Origin: Cellulomonas humilata
GTDB taxonomy: Bacteria > Actinomycetota > Actinomycetes > Actinomycetales > Cellulomonadaceae
DNA length: 64,000 bases
Direction: 5' to 3'
NCBI RefSeq assembly: GCF_013359775.1
Contig: NZ_JABMCI010000067.1
Coordinates: 186,001 to 250,000, forward strand
Of this stretch, positions 27,101-36,181 are shown piece after piece. The position numbers were made by a program, and so were the translations under genes. Position 1 is the stretch's first letter, and the number at the start of each line of letters is the position of its first letter. The notes beneath the pieces were generated by a model. It did no database searches. It had not been told where the DNA came from and saw nothing but the letters and a program-made list of their open reading frames with translations.

Positions 27101-28075
27101 CAGACGCTGTCCGGGATGGCCGCTGTGACGGCGATTGATCTCGGCCGGTCAGCCCTCCTGGCCGCACAACACCGAACCAAGTTGGAGATTGACGATCTGG
27201 AAGGCGCCCAGGCCGCGGGTGAGCGCTTCGAGCAACTCATGGAGACTTCGCTCGCGGAGCTCAGATTGTTGGAGCAGTCTGTCGAGCGGCGCGTGCGTGG
27301 AGCGATCGATGACCACGCCAACGAGGTCTTGGCTGAGGCGTTGGGCGCTGGTCCCGACGAGGTCGAGACCATGTCGAAGCGCTTGCAGTTCTGGTGGCAG
27401 GACCCTCGACTGGGTAGCGCGATCGCCGCGCTTGAGCCCGAGATCAGACGCAATCTCACCGATTGGTCGCGCCGTCACGCCTCCGAGTTCGAGCGTGAGG
27501 TTCGACGCATGATGTTCACGGTGGAGGCTGACGAATACGACGCGATGGGCAAGGACGCGAAGAACAGCGTCAAAGACGGGGTCCGCGTTGCGGGCGAGAT
27601 CACAAAGCACACGGCGACGATGGTGAAGGCGGCAGGAACTCGCGACGCCGTCTACGCCATCGTCAAGTCATTCGGAGGCAAGTTCAAGCCGTGGGGGGCC
27701 GTCAAGCTCGGTACGAAGGTGGCCAAGGTTGGCGCCGTCCTGGGCGTGATAGCGGTCGGATTCGATATAGTCGAATGGGTGGTCGCTGCAAAGAAGGAAG
27801 ACAATCGCGAGAGCGCGCGACTGGAGGCCGTGCGACATGTGCGCGCCACCCGAGAGATCGTCGCGAAGGATCTCTTGAGTCAACCAGATAGCCCGATCGA
27901 AGCATTGCAGGAATTGGGAGCCGGCATCACCGAGAGCCTGGGACGCCTCCAGATCGCCGCTGACGAGCGGCGAAGGTCAGCGCAGGAGGCCAGTCAGCGG
28001 CTCGATAGTGTGAGCACACTTCTTGACGCTGGCGACACGTTGTCCCACCGAGCCACAACCGAGGTAACCACGTGA
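24173..28075 (+). CDS. Large dynamin-like protein with two GTPase domains
   Basis: About 1,300 residues with two G domains. The first has G1 GRTGAGKST (from G119) and G3 DTPG (163-166). The second has G1 GDYSSGKTS (from G778) and G3 DSPG (826-829). Between them a hydrophobic hairpin (about residues 536-575) and, near the C-terminus, VLGVIAVGFDIVEWVVA could enter the membrane. Helical regions surround them. This fits bacterial dynamin-like GTPases, some of which protect membranes during phage attack. I chose the GTG at 24,173 (GGGGG 7 nt before it); an in-frame ATG at 24,092 would add 27 residues. The stop overlaps the next start (GTGA). The pair lies between 32-bp direct repeats, as though it were a cassette. 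Confidence 0.85.
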   Translation: MSAEGTNSVAKSVDDVVPDRPTWNGDLAELEAAQQPGLTGAVAEAAASGLAELTRLDAIVAEAESRLLDAWLEISSPGSVLSKDDDGFYVILETVVADLRDRLEDSRRVASTFNIAFFGRTGAGKSTLLSALGRLDGQLVSDGRSDFTTDVQPLDWHGCRLFDTPGINGWGRTRPRRDLEEAAREAVEVADIVLLCFDSQSQQASEFTKVAAWVRAYRKPVIAVLNVRNTMWRHPARVAAAAQRQGLSRTAQQHADNITSELEAIGLQDVPVVAIHSKRSLFARASTPFFGPAATELEAERSTYGLAYLDRMSNLPVLERLISACVVEGAADLRLAALREGLQAALLAWADEIEFLANQQQRRGKTIEGVVAEGLNILGYPDPKRRRALLPHDDGADLVERLEAARGEPFTAPSSGRLESHVRHLLRSHLYQHRDHSHGAADELILDAFDRRRQVSKDEFESKVFDVEEVAKSIAAVGNLAADFLVENLDIVRIDARIDLDLIDRSPTAIRGNTGLGRRRAADALKAGGLLSSGTGAALGVVLLTNFWNPAGWTAAAILGGLGIASAVLGFFGKRSRRSSEERRVETRARALADARTSVNTFFDECEAQQLAKIMDDAWASARKSLAGQLAEALHVRAGCHRLAADAVWLREQAASQPPVPSPADIILCASGRVLADASSSLPVRALLLGEDWLDDSSHGDPSEQLSEADREFLAAVEQENRHSFASYLASTYREFVEPVESWLDSLASSAYLDETAQTEVRRARALLGQPPRVVLLGDYSSGKTSLIKRLLAEAGVETPRNMQVDARAATSTPSRYAFGRLELVDSPGFQSGHDEHDAAALEASDVSAMTVVVLHVNLLIGDTSRLDRLLLGDETSVGKGRRTIFVVGRIDEIGVDPIASPREFVVRRRQKVDELLSILESKGMGIARDQVLTLAADPYGLVADKPAVTAADYAAGNRIWDGAGAMSAPLLSADDQTLSGMAAVTAIDLGRSALLAAQHRTKLEIDDLEGAQAAGERFEQLMETSLAELRLLEQSVERRVRGAIDDHANEVLAEALGAGPDEVETMSKRLQFWWQDPRLGSAIAALEPEIRRNLTDWSRRHASEFEREVRRMMFTVEADEYDAMGKDAKNSVKDGVRVAGEITKHTATMVKAAGTRDAVYAIVKSFGGKFKPWGAVKLGTKVAKVGAVLGVIAVGFDIVEWVVAAKKEDNRESARLEAVRHVRATREIVAKDLLSQPDSPIEALQELGAGITESLGRLQIAADERRRSAQEASQRLDSVSTLLDAGDTLSHRATTEVTT

Positions 28076-29715
28076 GCACAGCACCCATCGCCGACCTGCG
28101 AGCCTGGATCAGCGAAGCGGCGGGAGCCGCCGCGCTCGACGTGCTCGATTCTCGATGGGCGGAGTTCCTGTCCTACGGGCAGCCGGTCGTCACGCTGTTC
28201 GGTGCCTACGACACCGGCAAGAGCTCGATCCTGCGCCGCCTCGTCGTCGACTCGGGCCAGCCGATCCCCGACTGGCTCACCGTCAGCGCTCGACACGAGA
28301 CCTCTGTGTCCAGCCTCATTGAGGTGGACGGCTGCCTCGTCCGAGACACGCCCGGCTTGTCACCCGAAGGGCAGGACGCCCGATCGCTCAAGAACTCGGA
28401 TGCCGCCCGAGCAAGTCTTGGGCTCACGGATGTGCTGCTCGTGACTCTCAACACGCAGCTACCCACCGGGGAACGTCCTGAGCTCCTCGCCACCTTGGCC
28501 GCCGGGTGGCCGGTCTCGTGCGTCTGGTTCTTGATCTCGCGAGCCGACGAGGGAACGGTTGATCCCGCAAGTGACCAGATCGGCTTTCAGGAGTGGGCGG
28601 AGAGAAAGCGACAGGAGCTACGTGAATCCTTAGCTCTTGACGCCGACAGCCCGATCCACGTCGTTGTTCCCGACTACGCGGGTCTCGGCGCGTTCGAGCC
28701 TCAGCCAGAGCCCGCGACATGGGACATCTCCCGGGCCTGGGACGGTATGGACACACTCAGCAACGCCCTCAGCCAGCTCTCGAACGACGAGCTCACGAGC
28801 TCCCGAGCTGCGGCGGAGCAGCGCTTCTGGAGCATCGCGGTCGGCCAGCGTCTAACGGGGCTGCGCGCTGAGCTTGCAGAGCTGACGATGTCCAGTGATG
28901 TCGCAACCTCCTCGCTTCGCAGGGCGACTGTCTATCTGAAGAGGGTGGACGCGCTGGTCGACGCTGCCAGGGTTTCGCTCGGCGGTGCCATCGATTCTGC
29001 GATCCGACGCACGCTCAATGGCCCCCAGATTGACGAGACCTCGATCCGGGAAGCGGTCGACCCAGTTCTGAGTGAGTGGTGGCACGAGCAGCAAGCCCAG
29101 CTCGCGCGCATCCGCCAAGACGCGATCCAGGCATTCGTCACGGAGCGCTCGGGGCGCGGTTGGGCCCAGCTCGAGTCCCTGTACTCGACCTTCGCCCGGC
29201 CGGACGAGGGCACCAGCCAACCAGGTCTGAGTTTTGCCCCACTCATCCAATCCCTGGGTAGAGAGGCTGCTGATGCCCTGAAGGCCATGGACAAAGTTCG
29301 CCGCGCTCAGGAAACCGCGAAGCGCCCGTCGCGGGCCGGCGAGGTCCTCGAATCGGCTCTCGATCTCGGCCACGCGGCAGACGTCGTCAACGCGGTGCTG
29401 CCATTTGTCACCGAGCTAGCTTCGCTGATAGAAGGCAAGGTCCAGTCGGAGGCTGAGAGGACACGCGAGCGCACTCGACGCCAACAAGTCGAGGCCGAGG
29501 TACGGCGCATCGTCACCGACGCGGCCGACAGGGCAATGCTCAGCCTTGAGCCCGACGTCGAAGCGCTTCGGCAGGAGATCAGCGAGCACGCGATCGGAGA
29601 GGACGCGGTGGCCGACCTGCAGAAGGCGTGCGACCTCGCCGACGACCTCGTCCGGCGCGGCTCGGCGCTCCTGTCATTCGAGGGGCAGAAGGCGGCCACG
29701 GCCGCGTCGTCTTGA
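28072..29715 (+). CDS. Second dynamin-like GTPase, partner of the preceding gene
   Basis: A 547-residue protein with an N-terminal G domain: G1 GAYDTGKSS (from G44) and G3 DTPG (92-95). SRAD stands where NKxD is expected for G4. The rest is mainly helical, with charged segments near residues 400-470 that look like coiled coil. The GTG start overlaps the stop of the larger GTPase gene, so both should be made together; paired dynamin-like proteins commonly work as hetero-oligomers. The stop is 17 nt before the right 32-bp repeat. No transmembrane segment is obvious, so membrane contact probably comes through the partner. Confidence 0.82.
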   Translation: MSTAPIADLRAWISEAAGAAALDVLDSRWAEFLSYGQPVVTLFGAYDTGKSSILRRLVVDSGQPIPDWLTVSARHETSVSSLIEVDGCLVRDTPGLSPEGQDARSLKNSDAARASLGLTDVLLVTLNTQLPTGERPELLATLAAGWPVSCVWFLISRADEGTVDPASDQIGFQEWAERKRQELRESLALDADSPIHVVVPDYAGLGAFEPQPEPATWDISRAWDGMDTLSNALSQLSNDELTSSRAAAEQRFWSIAVGQRLTGLRAELAELTMSSDVATSSLRRATVYLKRVDALVDAARVSLGGAIDSAIRRTLNGPQIDETSIREAVDPVLSEWWHEQQAQLARIRQDAIQAFVTERSGRGWAQLESLYSTFARPDEGTSQPGLSFAPLIQSLGREAADALKAMDKVRRAQETAKRPSRAGEVLESALDLGHAADVVNAVLPFVTELASLIEGKVQSEAERTRERTRRQQVEAEVRRIVTDAADRAMLSLEPDVEALRQEISEHAIGEDAVADLQKACDLADDLVRRGSALLSFEGQKAATAASS

Positions 29716-29732
29716 GGTCTGCGCACAATTCA

Positions 29733-29764
29733 GGCAACGACCGTGGCGGCGCGAACTGTGCTGG
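29733..29764 (+). repeat. 32-bp perfect direct repeat, right copy
   Basis: Identical to 23,847-23,878 and in the same orientation. It ends 42 nt before the start of the AddB-like gene, so it may also contain promoter elements for that operon. Confidence 0.93.
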
Positions 29765-29806
29765 GATGGACATGCGACGCCGTGCAAGGTCTTCCGAAAG
29801 GTGCCC

Positions 29807-32800
29807 ATGTTCGACGTGACAACGACGGCATACGGCGTGCCCGCGCTGACTGCCCTGCGAACGATCGTCTCGCACCTGAAGCGTGACGACCCGATGGCCC
29901 CGGTCGTCGTCGTGTCACCCAGCCAGCTCGCGGGCACGGTTGCTCGCCGGCATCTCGCGCAGCACGGGTCGACGGCGACCGACGTCCCGGGGATCGCCGG
30001 GATCGAGGTCACGACCCTCGATCGGCTGGCCGAGCGGCTCGTTGCGCAGAGCCTCGCGCCGCGCCGGCCCGCGACCAGACCTGTTGTCGCAGCCGCGTGG
30101 AGGCGAGCCCTGCGCGACGACGCGGGCGTCTTTGCCGAGGTCGCGGACCATCCGGCGACGGTGCGTGCTCTGACGCGGGCGCACCGTGAGCTGCGGGACC
30201 TGTCCGACGACGAGCTGGAGGCCGCCGCGGCGGCGTCGAGTACGGCGCGGGACACGGTGCGGCTACATCGGGTGGTCACGCAGACCCTGGCGCGCGACTG
30301 GTACGACGTGCGCGATCTGCTCGACCGGGCTACCGAGCGCGTCACACAGACCGCGTCCGTCGTCGTCTACCTGCCGCAGGATCTGAGTGCGGCGCAGCGG
30401 CGGTTTCTCGAGGCGCTCGCGGGCGTGGGCGACGTGCACGTGCTGGTGGGGACCACGCATACCGAGCGGGCGGACGCGGGAGTTCGTTGGCTCCTCAACA
30501 CGCACGACACGACGGGCAAGGTCGCGACCGCGACCCGCGTGCTCAACACCTCCGACTCCGACGACGAGGTCCGGGCGGTCGTCCGGGACGTAGTCGAGAC
30601 CCTGAAAACCACCCCGGCTGAGCGGGTCGCGGTGCTGTACGCGAGCGCCAACCCGTATGGGCGGCTTCTGCACGAGCAGCTCCAGGCGGCACAGATCCGG
30701 GTGCAGGGGCCGGGGACGCGGCCCGTGGCGGAGCGGGCGATCGCCCGGGCGGTTCTCGGCATTCTGCACCTCGCCGACGGGGACGTGCCGCGCGCGGAGC
30801 TGTTCCGGGCGCTCGCGGATGCGCCCGTGCGCGACTACACCGGGCGGCGCGTCCCCGTGTCGCGGTGGGAGCGGACGTCGCGCGAGGCGGGAATCGTGCG
30901 CGGTGACGACTGGGACGGGCGCCTGGCGGCCTACGTCGCGAAGCAAACGGCCAAGGCGAACGTAGCGCCAGACGACGCCGACCAGCGGGCACGCCGGCGG
31001 GCCGAGGCGGGCGCCGAGCTGCGCGCATTCGTCGGGCGGTTGCGCGACGAGCTCGCCGCCGCCGACCGCACGACCTCGTGGGCGGAGCTGTCGGCGTGGT
31101 GTCTGGAGCTGGTGAGCGACCTGATCGGCGTCGGCGACGATCTCGCCACCCTGCCGCCTGAGGAGCGGAACGCGCTCGCAACCATCACGTCGGTGCTGCG
31201 CGGGTTGGATGTCCTGGACGACATCGGCGACGACGCGTCGCTGACCGCGCTGCGCGAGACCCTGGAACTAGAGCTCGACGACGCACTGCCGCGGGTCGGT
31301 CGGGTCGGGGACGGGGTACTCGTTGCGCCGCTGTCCGAGGCCATCGGGCTCGACCTAGACGTCGTGCACATCGTCGGGCTGAGCGAGGACTTGTATCCGG
31401 GGCGGCCTCGGGTCGATGCTCTCTTGCCGGACGCCGTGCGCACGGTCGCCGCGGGGGGTCTGCGGACTTCTCGTGACGCACAGAATCGCGCGTTCCGGCA
31501 CCTGCTTGCCGCGTTCTCGTCGGCACCCGAGGTTGTGGCGTCCTTCCCGCGCGGGGACCTGCGCAGCTCGAGCCGCCGGCTGCCCAGCCGCTGGCTGCTG
31601 GGGTCCCTGCGAGAACTGAGCGGCAACAAGGAGCTCGCTGCCACTGAGTGGCAGCAGGCGCAGTACACCGAGGACTCGCTGGCGACCGCCGGGTCGTTCG
31701 CGAACGCCTTGCTCACGACGCCGCACGTGGCGACGGACCAGGAGTGGCGCACGCGCCGGGCAGTCGAGGGTGGGCTCGAGGACGGCGTCGTCACCGCCGC
31801 GGGGGAGATGCGGCGGGCCCGGGGCAGCGAGGTGTTCTCGCGCTTCGACGGAAACCTGGGTGCTTTGGCGGGGCTGCCGGACTTCGCCGACGGAAGCCGG
31901 AGCATCTCGCCGACGGCCCTCGAGAGCTACGTCTCCTGCCCGCACTCGTTCTTCGTGCAACGGCTTCTCGGTGTCAGTCCGATCGAGGCCCCCGAAGACC
32001 TGGTCACCGTCAGCCCGGCCGATGTCGGGACCCTCGTGCACGAGTGCCTCGACCGACTCGTGCAGGACTTTGCCGACGACCTGCCCGGAGCCGGCGTGCC
32101 GTGGTCTCCGGACCAGCGGGCGCGGCTCGTCACGATCGCGCAGGAGCTGGCCGCCGGTGTCGAAGCCGAGGGGCTGAGCGGGCATCCGAGGCTGTGGGAG
32201 CGGGAGCGTGAGCGGATCGAGGCGGACCTGCAGGAGATGCTGGATCGCGACGACGAGTGGCGCGCGTCGGTCGGGGCGCGGGTCGTCGCGAGCGAGATGC
32301 CGTTCGGCGCGGACGACGTCCCTGCTCTCGGCGTCGCCGTCACCGGGGGCACGGTGCTCCTGCGCGGTAGCGCTGACAAGGTTGACATCGGATCGGACGG
32401 GACCATCTACGTCACCGACCTCAAGACCGGCAGCCGGCGCTCGTTCAAGGAGATTACGCAGGACGACCCGCTGGCGGGCGCGACGAAGTTCCAGCTCCCG
32501 GTGTACGCGCTCGCCGCGCGCGAGCAGTTCGGCGCGACGACCTCGGCCGTCAAGGCCGGCTACTGGTTCGTGCGCAAGGACCCCGGACGCATCGATATCG
32601 ACTTGACGCCCGAGGTCGAGGAGTCCCTCGCGCACGGCGTCGACGTCATCGTGCGCTCCATCGCGGCCGGTCGGTTCCCGCTGCGGGCGCCCGACGCGCC
32701 GGACTTCGCCTGGGTCCAGTGCCCGTACTGCAACCCCGACGGGATCGGGCACGGCGCCAACCGTGAGCGGTGGGAGCGCAAGCGTCACGATGTCGACCTG

Positions 32801-32842
32801 CGCGAGCTCGTCGAGCTGATCGAGCCGGAGGCGCTCTCATGA
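29807..32842 (+). CDS. AddB-like PD-(D/E)XK nuclease with inactive helicase part
   Basis: A 1,011-residue protein. The N-terminal two-thirds resemble the helicase-like part of AddB/AdnA proteins but lack a Walker A motif (VVVVSPSQLAGTVARRHL stands in its place), so this part is probably structural. The C-terminal nuclease domain has SPTALESYVSCPHSFF, GSADKVDIG and the catalytic VTDLKTG. A final CPYC pair together with the earlier Cys may bind an iron-sulfur cluster, as in AddB. The ATG at 29,807 follows an AAAGG ribosome site. The next gene overlaps by 4 nt. The pair should form a DNA-end-processing helicase-nuclease. It is separate from the RecB/RecD genes at the end of the window, so it is probably part of the defence island. 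Confidence 0.82.
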   Translation: MFDVTTTAYGVPALTALRTIVSHLKRDDPMAPVVVVSPSQLAGTVARRHLAQHGSTATDVPGIAGIEVTTLDRLAERLVAQSLAPRRPATRPVVAAAWRRALRDDAGVFAEVADHPATVRALTRAHRELRDLSDDELEAAAAASSTARDTVRLHRVVTQTLARDWYDVRDLLDRATERVTQTASVVVYLPQDLSAAQRRFLEALAGVGDVHVLVGTTHTERADAGVRWLLNTHDTTGKVATATRVLNTSDSDDEVRAVVRDVVETLKTTPAERVAVLYASANPYGRLLHEQLQAAQIRVQGPGTRPVAERAIARAVLGILHLADGDVPRAELFRALADAPVRDYTGRRVPVSRWERTSREAGIVRGDDWDGRLAAYVAKQTAKANVAPDDADQRARRRAEAGAELRAFVGRLRDELAAADRTTSWAELSAWCLELVSDLIGVGDDLATLPPEERNALATITSVLRGLDVLDDIGDDASLTALRETLELELDDALPRVGRVGDGVLVAPLSEAIGLDLDVVHIVGLSEDLYPGRPRVDALLPDAVRTVAAGGLRTSRDAQNRAFRHLLAAFSSAPEVVASFPRGDLRSSSRRLPSRWLLGSLRELSGNKELAATEWQQAQYTEDSLATAGSFANALLTTPHVATDQEWRTRRAVEGGLEDGVVTAAGEMRRARGSEVFSRFDGNLGALAGLPDFADGSRSISPTALESYVSCPHSFFVQRLLGVSPIEAPEDLVTVSPADVGTLVHECLDRLVQDFADDLPGAGVPWSPDQRARLVTIAQELAAGVEAEGLSGHPRLWERERERIEADLQEMLDRDDEWRASVGARVVASEMPFGADDVPALGVAVTGGTVLLRGSADKVDIGSDGTIYVTDLKTGSRRSFKEITQDDPLAGATKFQLPVYALAAREQFGATTSAVKAGYWFVRKDPGRIDIDLTPEVEESLAHGVDVIVRSIAAGRFPLRAPDAPDFAWVQCPYCNPDGIGHGANRERWERKRHDVDLRELVELIEPEALS

Positions 32843-35800
32843 CGGTCCCCGTCGATCAGGCCGCGCGCGACCGGATCAGGACGGACACCGCGTCGACCCT
32901 CTTTGTGAACGCCGGCGCGGGCTCGGGCAAGACGACGGCCCTGATCAGCCGGATCCTCACGCTCGTTCTCGACGACGGCGTCCCGCTCGCCTCGATCGCG
33001 GCGGTCACGTTCACCGAGAAGGCCGGCGCCGAGCTGCGGGATCGCCTGCGCGCCCAGCTCGAGGCCGAGAGGCGCACCTCCGAGGGCGAACGCCGGGTCT
33101 GTGCGTCGCAGGCGCTCGATGACCTTGACGGTGCCGCGATCGGCACGTTGCACGCCTTCGCGCAGCGGATCCTCGCGCAGCACGCGATCGCCGCGGGGCT
33201 GCCGCCGGTGCTCGAGGTGCTGGACGAGGTGGGGTCGTCCGTCGCGTTCGCGGAGCGGTGGGCCGTCCTGCAGACCGCGCTGCTCGACGACGACGATATG
33301 GAGGAGCCGCTCCTGCTCGGGCTGGCGATCGGGCTCAAGCTTGAGCACGTGCGCTCTCTCGCCAAGGCGCTGGGCGCGAACTGGGACCTGATCGCGTCTC
33401 GCGTCCTGGTGGGCGATCCCGGTCCCATACGGCTGCCCGACCTGACGGCGTTCCTTCGCCAGGCACGCGACGTGGTGGCAAGCGCCGCGACCTGCACCAA
33501 TGCCGACGACCTGCTCCTGCCGAAAATCCTCGCGGTGTCCGAACCGCTTACCGCCCTCGAAGCCGCAATCGACGACGGCGCCCGCATGTCCGCGATCCGC
33601 GCGATCAGCGCTCTGAAGTTCTCGCACGGTCGAGCAGGCTCGTGGGCCGACATCGACGCGATCCGGACAGCGGCGAAGGACCTCGCCGCCGACGCCACCG
33701 AGCTCGTCGCCGGTCTACTCGACGCGTGCCTGCGCCGCGTGACCCGCTGGACCGCGGAGCGAGTGCTCGACACCGCCGCCGCGCGTCGGCGCGACGGACG
33801 CCTCGAGTTCCACGACCTGCTCGTGCTAGCCCGCGAGCTGCTGGCGCGCGATGCCGCCGCCCGCGCCGACCTGCACGACACCTACCAGCGGCTGCTCCTC
33901 GACGAGTTCCAGGACACAGACCCGATCCAGATTGAGATCGCTGTCCGGATCGCCGGAGGCGCCGACGCGGACCAGGCGCAGTGGACCGACGTCGTCGTGC
34001 CGTCGGGACGGCTGTTTGTCGTCGGCGATGCCAAGCAGTCGATCTACAAATTCCGCCGCGCCAGCATCGCCACCTACCTCGACGCTCAGGAGCACGTGGG
34101 CGAGCCCGTCAGCCTCACGACGAACTTCCGGACCGTCGCGCCCGTCCTCGACTGGGTCAACACCGCCTTCTCGCAGCTCATCACGGCTACCCCGCAAGCG
34201 CAGCCCGCCTACGAGCCGCTGGACCAGTTTCGCGACGAGCTGGGCCGCGGCTCCGCCGTCGTCCTCCTGGGTGCCGACGCCCACACCGACCTGCCCCGGG
34301 CCGCGGCCGCGATCCTGCGGGAGCGCGAGGCGACGGACGTCGCAGGCATCGTGCGGCACGCGATCGACGACCATTGGCAGGTCTACGAAGAGTCCGCACA
34401 CGCGTGGAGAGCCGCGGAGTTGAGTGACGTCGCGATCCTCGTCCCGGCGCGCACCTCGTTGCCATTCCTCGAGGACGCGTTCGAGGCGGCCGGTGTGCCG
34501 TACCGGGCCGAGTCCAGCTCGCTCGTCTACGAGGCCGCCGAGGTCCGTGACCTACTCGCCTGCGCGCGTGCCATCGCCGACCCGACGGATGAGCTCTCCC
34601 TGGTCACGGCGTTGCGCTCGCCGTTGTTCGGGTGCGGCGACGACGACCTGTGGCGGTGGAAGCGAGACGGCGGCCGCTTCGTGCTCTGGTCGCGAAAGGA
34701 CGAAGACGCCACGGGACCGGTCGCGGACGCGTTGCTGGCGCTTCGACGGCTCTCGGCGGCGGCACGGTGGAGTTCGCCGAGTGAGCTCCTCGGCGCGATC
34801 ATCGACGACCGTCGCATGCTCGAAGTCGCCGCCACCGGGCCGCGTGCCAGGGACGGCTGGCGCCGGCTGCGGTTCGTCGTCGATCAGGCTCGCGCCTGGT
34901 CCGAGGTGTCGCACGGCGGCCTGCGGGCGTACCTCGCATGGGCCGCGTTCCAGGGGCAGGAGGCAACGCGTGTCGCCGAGTCCGTGCTACCCGAGACCGA
35001 CGTCAACGCCGTGCGCGTGATGACCATCCACGCGGCGAAGGGGCTCGAGTTCCCGATCGTCATCATGTCCGGCATGACGGCCCAGCCCAACCGACCTCGC
35101 GGTGTGCAGCTGCTGTGGCCGCCTGCCGGCGGGTACGCCGTCAAGCTCGGGGCGGGGGTGCAGACCGGGGACTTCGACGACGTGGCGCCCGTCGACGAGC
35201 AGATGGACGCGATGGAACGGGTGCGCTTGCTCTACGTCGCCGCCACTCGGGCGCGCGACCACCTGGTGGTCTCGCTGCACCGCGCCGCGGGATCTACCGC
35301 GGGAACTTCGGCGGCGATTCTCGCGGGGGCTGCGGGTGCGACAGATGGTTTGTCGTTTGTGGCCCCGACTCTCCAGACACCGCATCGACAGGTCCCGCAG
35401 GCCACTGTGGTGTCAGTCCCGCCCTACGACGAGTGGCAGCGCGGGATCGTCGCGGCACGGGCCTCTGCGGCGAAGGACGCCTCGATCGTCGCCTCCGGCC
35501 TGGAAGGCACCGAGCCGGAGGTAGTCCTGACCGACGTCATCGACCCGGGGCTCGCCAAGGGTCCGCGCGACCTCGAGCTGCCGCCGTGGTCGAAGGGCCG
35601 CTACGGCTCGGCCATCGGTCGCGCGGTACACGCGGTCCTGCAGACCGCCGACCTCGCGACCGGTGACGGGCTGCCCTCCGCGGCCGCGGCGCAGGCCGTG
35701 GCGGAGGGTGTAACGGCGCAGGTGCAGCTCGTCGAAGACTTGGCCCGGTCCGCGATCGTCAGCGACCTCGTGCGCCGGGCCGCCACCCGGGAGAACTGGC

Positions 35801-36096
35801 GAGAGACGTACGTCGGGACGCTCCAGGACGACGGGACGATTCTCGAGGGGTACGTCGACCTGATCTTCCGCGACGACGACGGGACGCTCGTGGTCGTCGA
35901 CTACAAGACCGACGCCATCCCGGCCGGGGCTGTCGAAAGCCGGGTCGTCTACTACCGCCCCCAGCTCGAGGCCTACGCGCGGTGCGTCCGCGACGCGACC
36001 GGCGCACCGGTCCGGGCGGTGCTGTTGTTCCTGCACCCGGAAGGATCCGTGGAACGGGAAGTCGGCCTCGACCCGTCCTTCGCCGGAGATCGTTGA
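32839..36096 (+). CDS. AddA-like UvrD-family helicase-nuclease
   Basis: A 1,085-residue superfamily 1A helicase. Walker A is NAGAGSGKTT near the N-terminus, motif II LLLDEFQDTDP, motif V-like VMTIHAAKGLEFP, and the C-terminal nuclease carries EGYVDLIF and VVVDYKTD. This is the active motor plus nuclease partner of the AddB-like protein just upstream (ATGA overlap). Known relatives resect double-strand DNA ends, which fits either repair or destruction of foreign DNA. Whether it serves BREX or acts alone cannot be told from the sequence; its place in the island favours defence. Confidence 0.87.
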   Translation: MTVPVDQAARDRIRTDTASTLFVNAGAGSGKTTALISRILTLVLDDGVPLASIAAVTFTEKAGAELRDRLRAQLEAERRTSEGERRVCASQALDDLDGAAIGTLHAFAQRILAQHAIAAGLPPVLEVLDEVGSSVAFAERWAVLQTALLDDDDMEEPLLLGLAIGLKLEHVRSLAKALGANWDLIASRVLVGDPGPIRLPDLTAFLRQARDVVASAATCTNADDLLLPKILAVSEPLTALEAAIDDGARMSAIRAISALKFSHGRAGSWADIDAIRTAAKDLAADATELVAGLLDACLRRVTRWTAERVLDTAAARRRDGRLEFHDLLVLARELLARDAAARADLHDTYQRLLLDEFQDTDPIQIEIAVRIAGGADADQAQWTDVVVPSGRLFVVGDAKQSIYKFRRASIATYLDAQEHVGEPVSLTTNFRTVAPVLDWVNTAFSQLITATPQAQPAYEPLDQFRDELGRGSAVVLLGADAHTDLPRAAAAILREREATDVAGIVRHAIDDHWQVYEESAHAWRAAELSDVAILVPARTSLPFLEDAFEAAGVPYRAESSSLVYEAAEVRDLLACARAIADPTDELSLVTALRSPLFGCGDDDLWRWKRDGGRFVLWSRKDEDATGPVADALLALRRLSAAARWSSPSELLGAIIDDRRMLEVAATGPRARDGWRRLRFVVDQARAWSEVSHGGLRAYLAWAAFQGQEATRVAESVLPETDVNAVRVMTIHAAKGLEFPIVIMSGMTAQPNRPRGVQLLWPPAGGYAVKLGAGVQTGDFDDVAPVDEQMDAMERVRLLYVAATRARDHLVVSLHRAAGSTAGTSAAILAGAAGATDGLSFVAPTLQTPHRQVPQATVVSVPPYDEWQRGIVAARASAAKDASIVASGLEGTEPEVVLTDVIDPGLAKGPRDLELPPWSKGRYGSAIGRAVHAVLQTADLATGDGLPSAAAAQAVAEGVTAQVQLVEDLARSAIVSDLVRRAATRENWRETYVGTLQDDGTILEGYVDLIFRDDDGTLVVVDYKTDAIPAGAVESRVVYYRPQLEAYARCVRDATGAPVRAVLLFLHPEGSVEREVGLDPSFAGDR

Positions 36097-36168
36097 GTTG
36101 CTGTCGAGCGCCGCGCCGTTGAGGTCTCCATCCTGACGAAGTCGCGGATCGATGTCGGTGGTTGCCGA

Positions 36169-36174
36169 TAGCGT
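36169..36174 (+). promoter_or_regulatory. -10 box of a probable leaderless promoter for the HNH gene
   Basis: TAGCGT stands 7 nt before the ATG at 36,182. The same hexamer is used before the mazG-like gene. Confidence 0.45.
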
Positions 36175-36181
36175 GAAGCAC

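Noticed and set aside
30931-32788. Long minus-strand frames opposite the AddB-like gene
   Set aside because: Their translation is Ser/Arg/Pro-rich and without motifs, while the plus strand encodes a complete nuclease domain.
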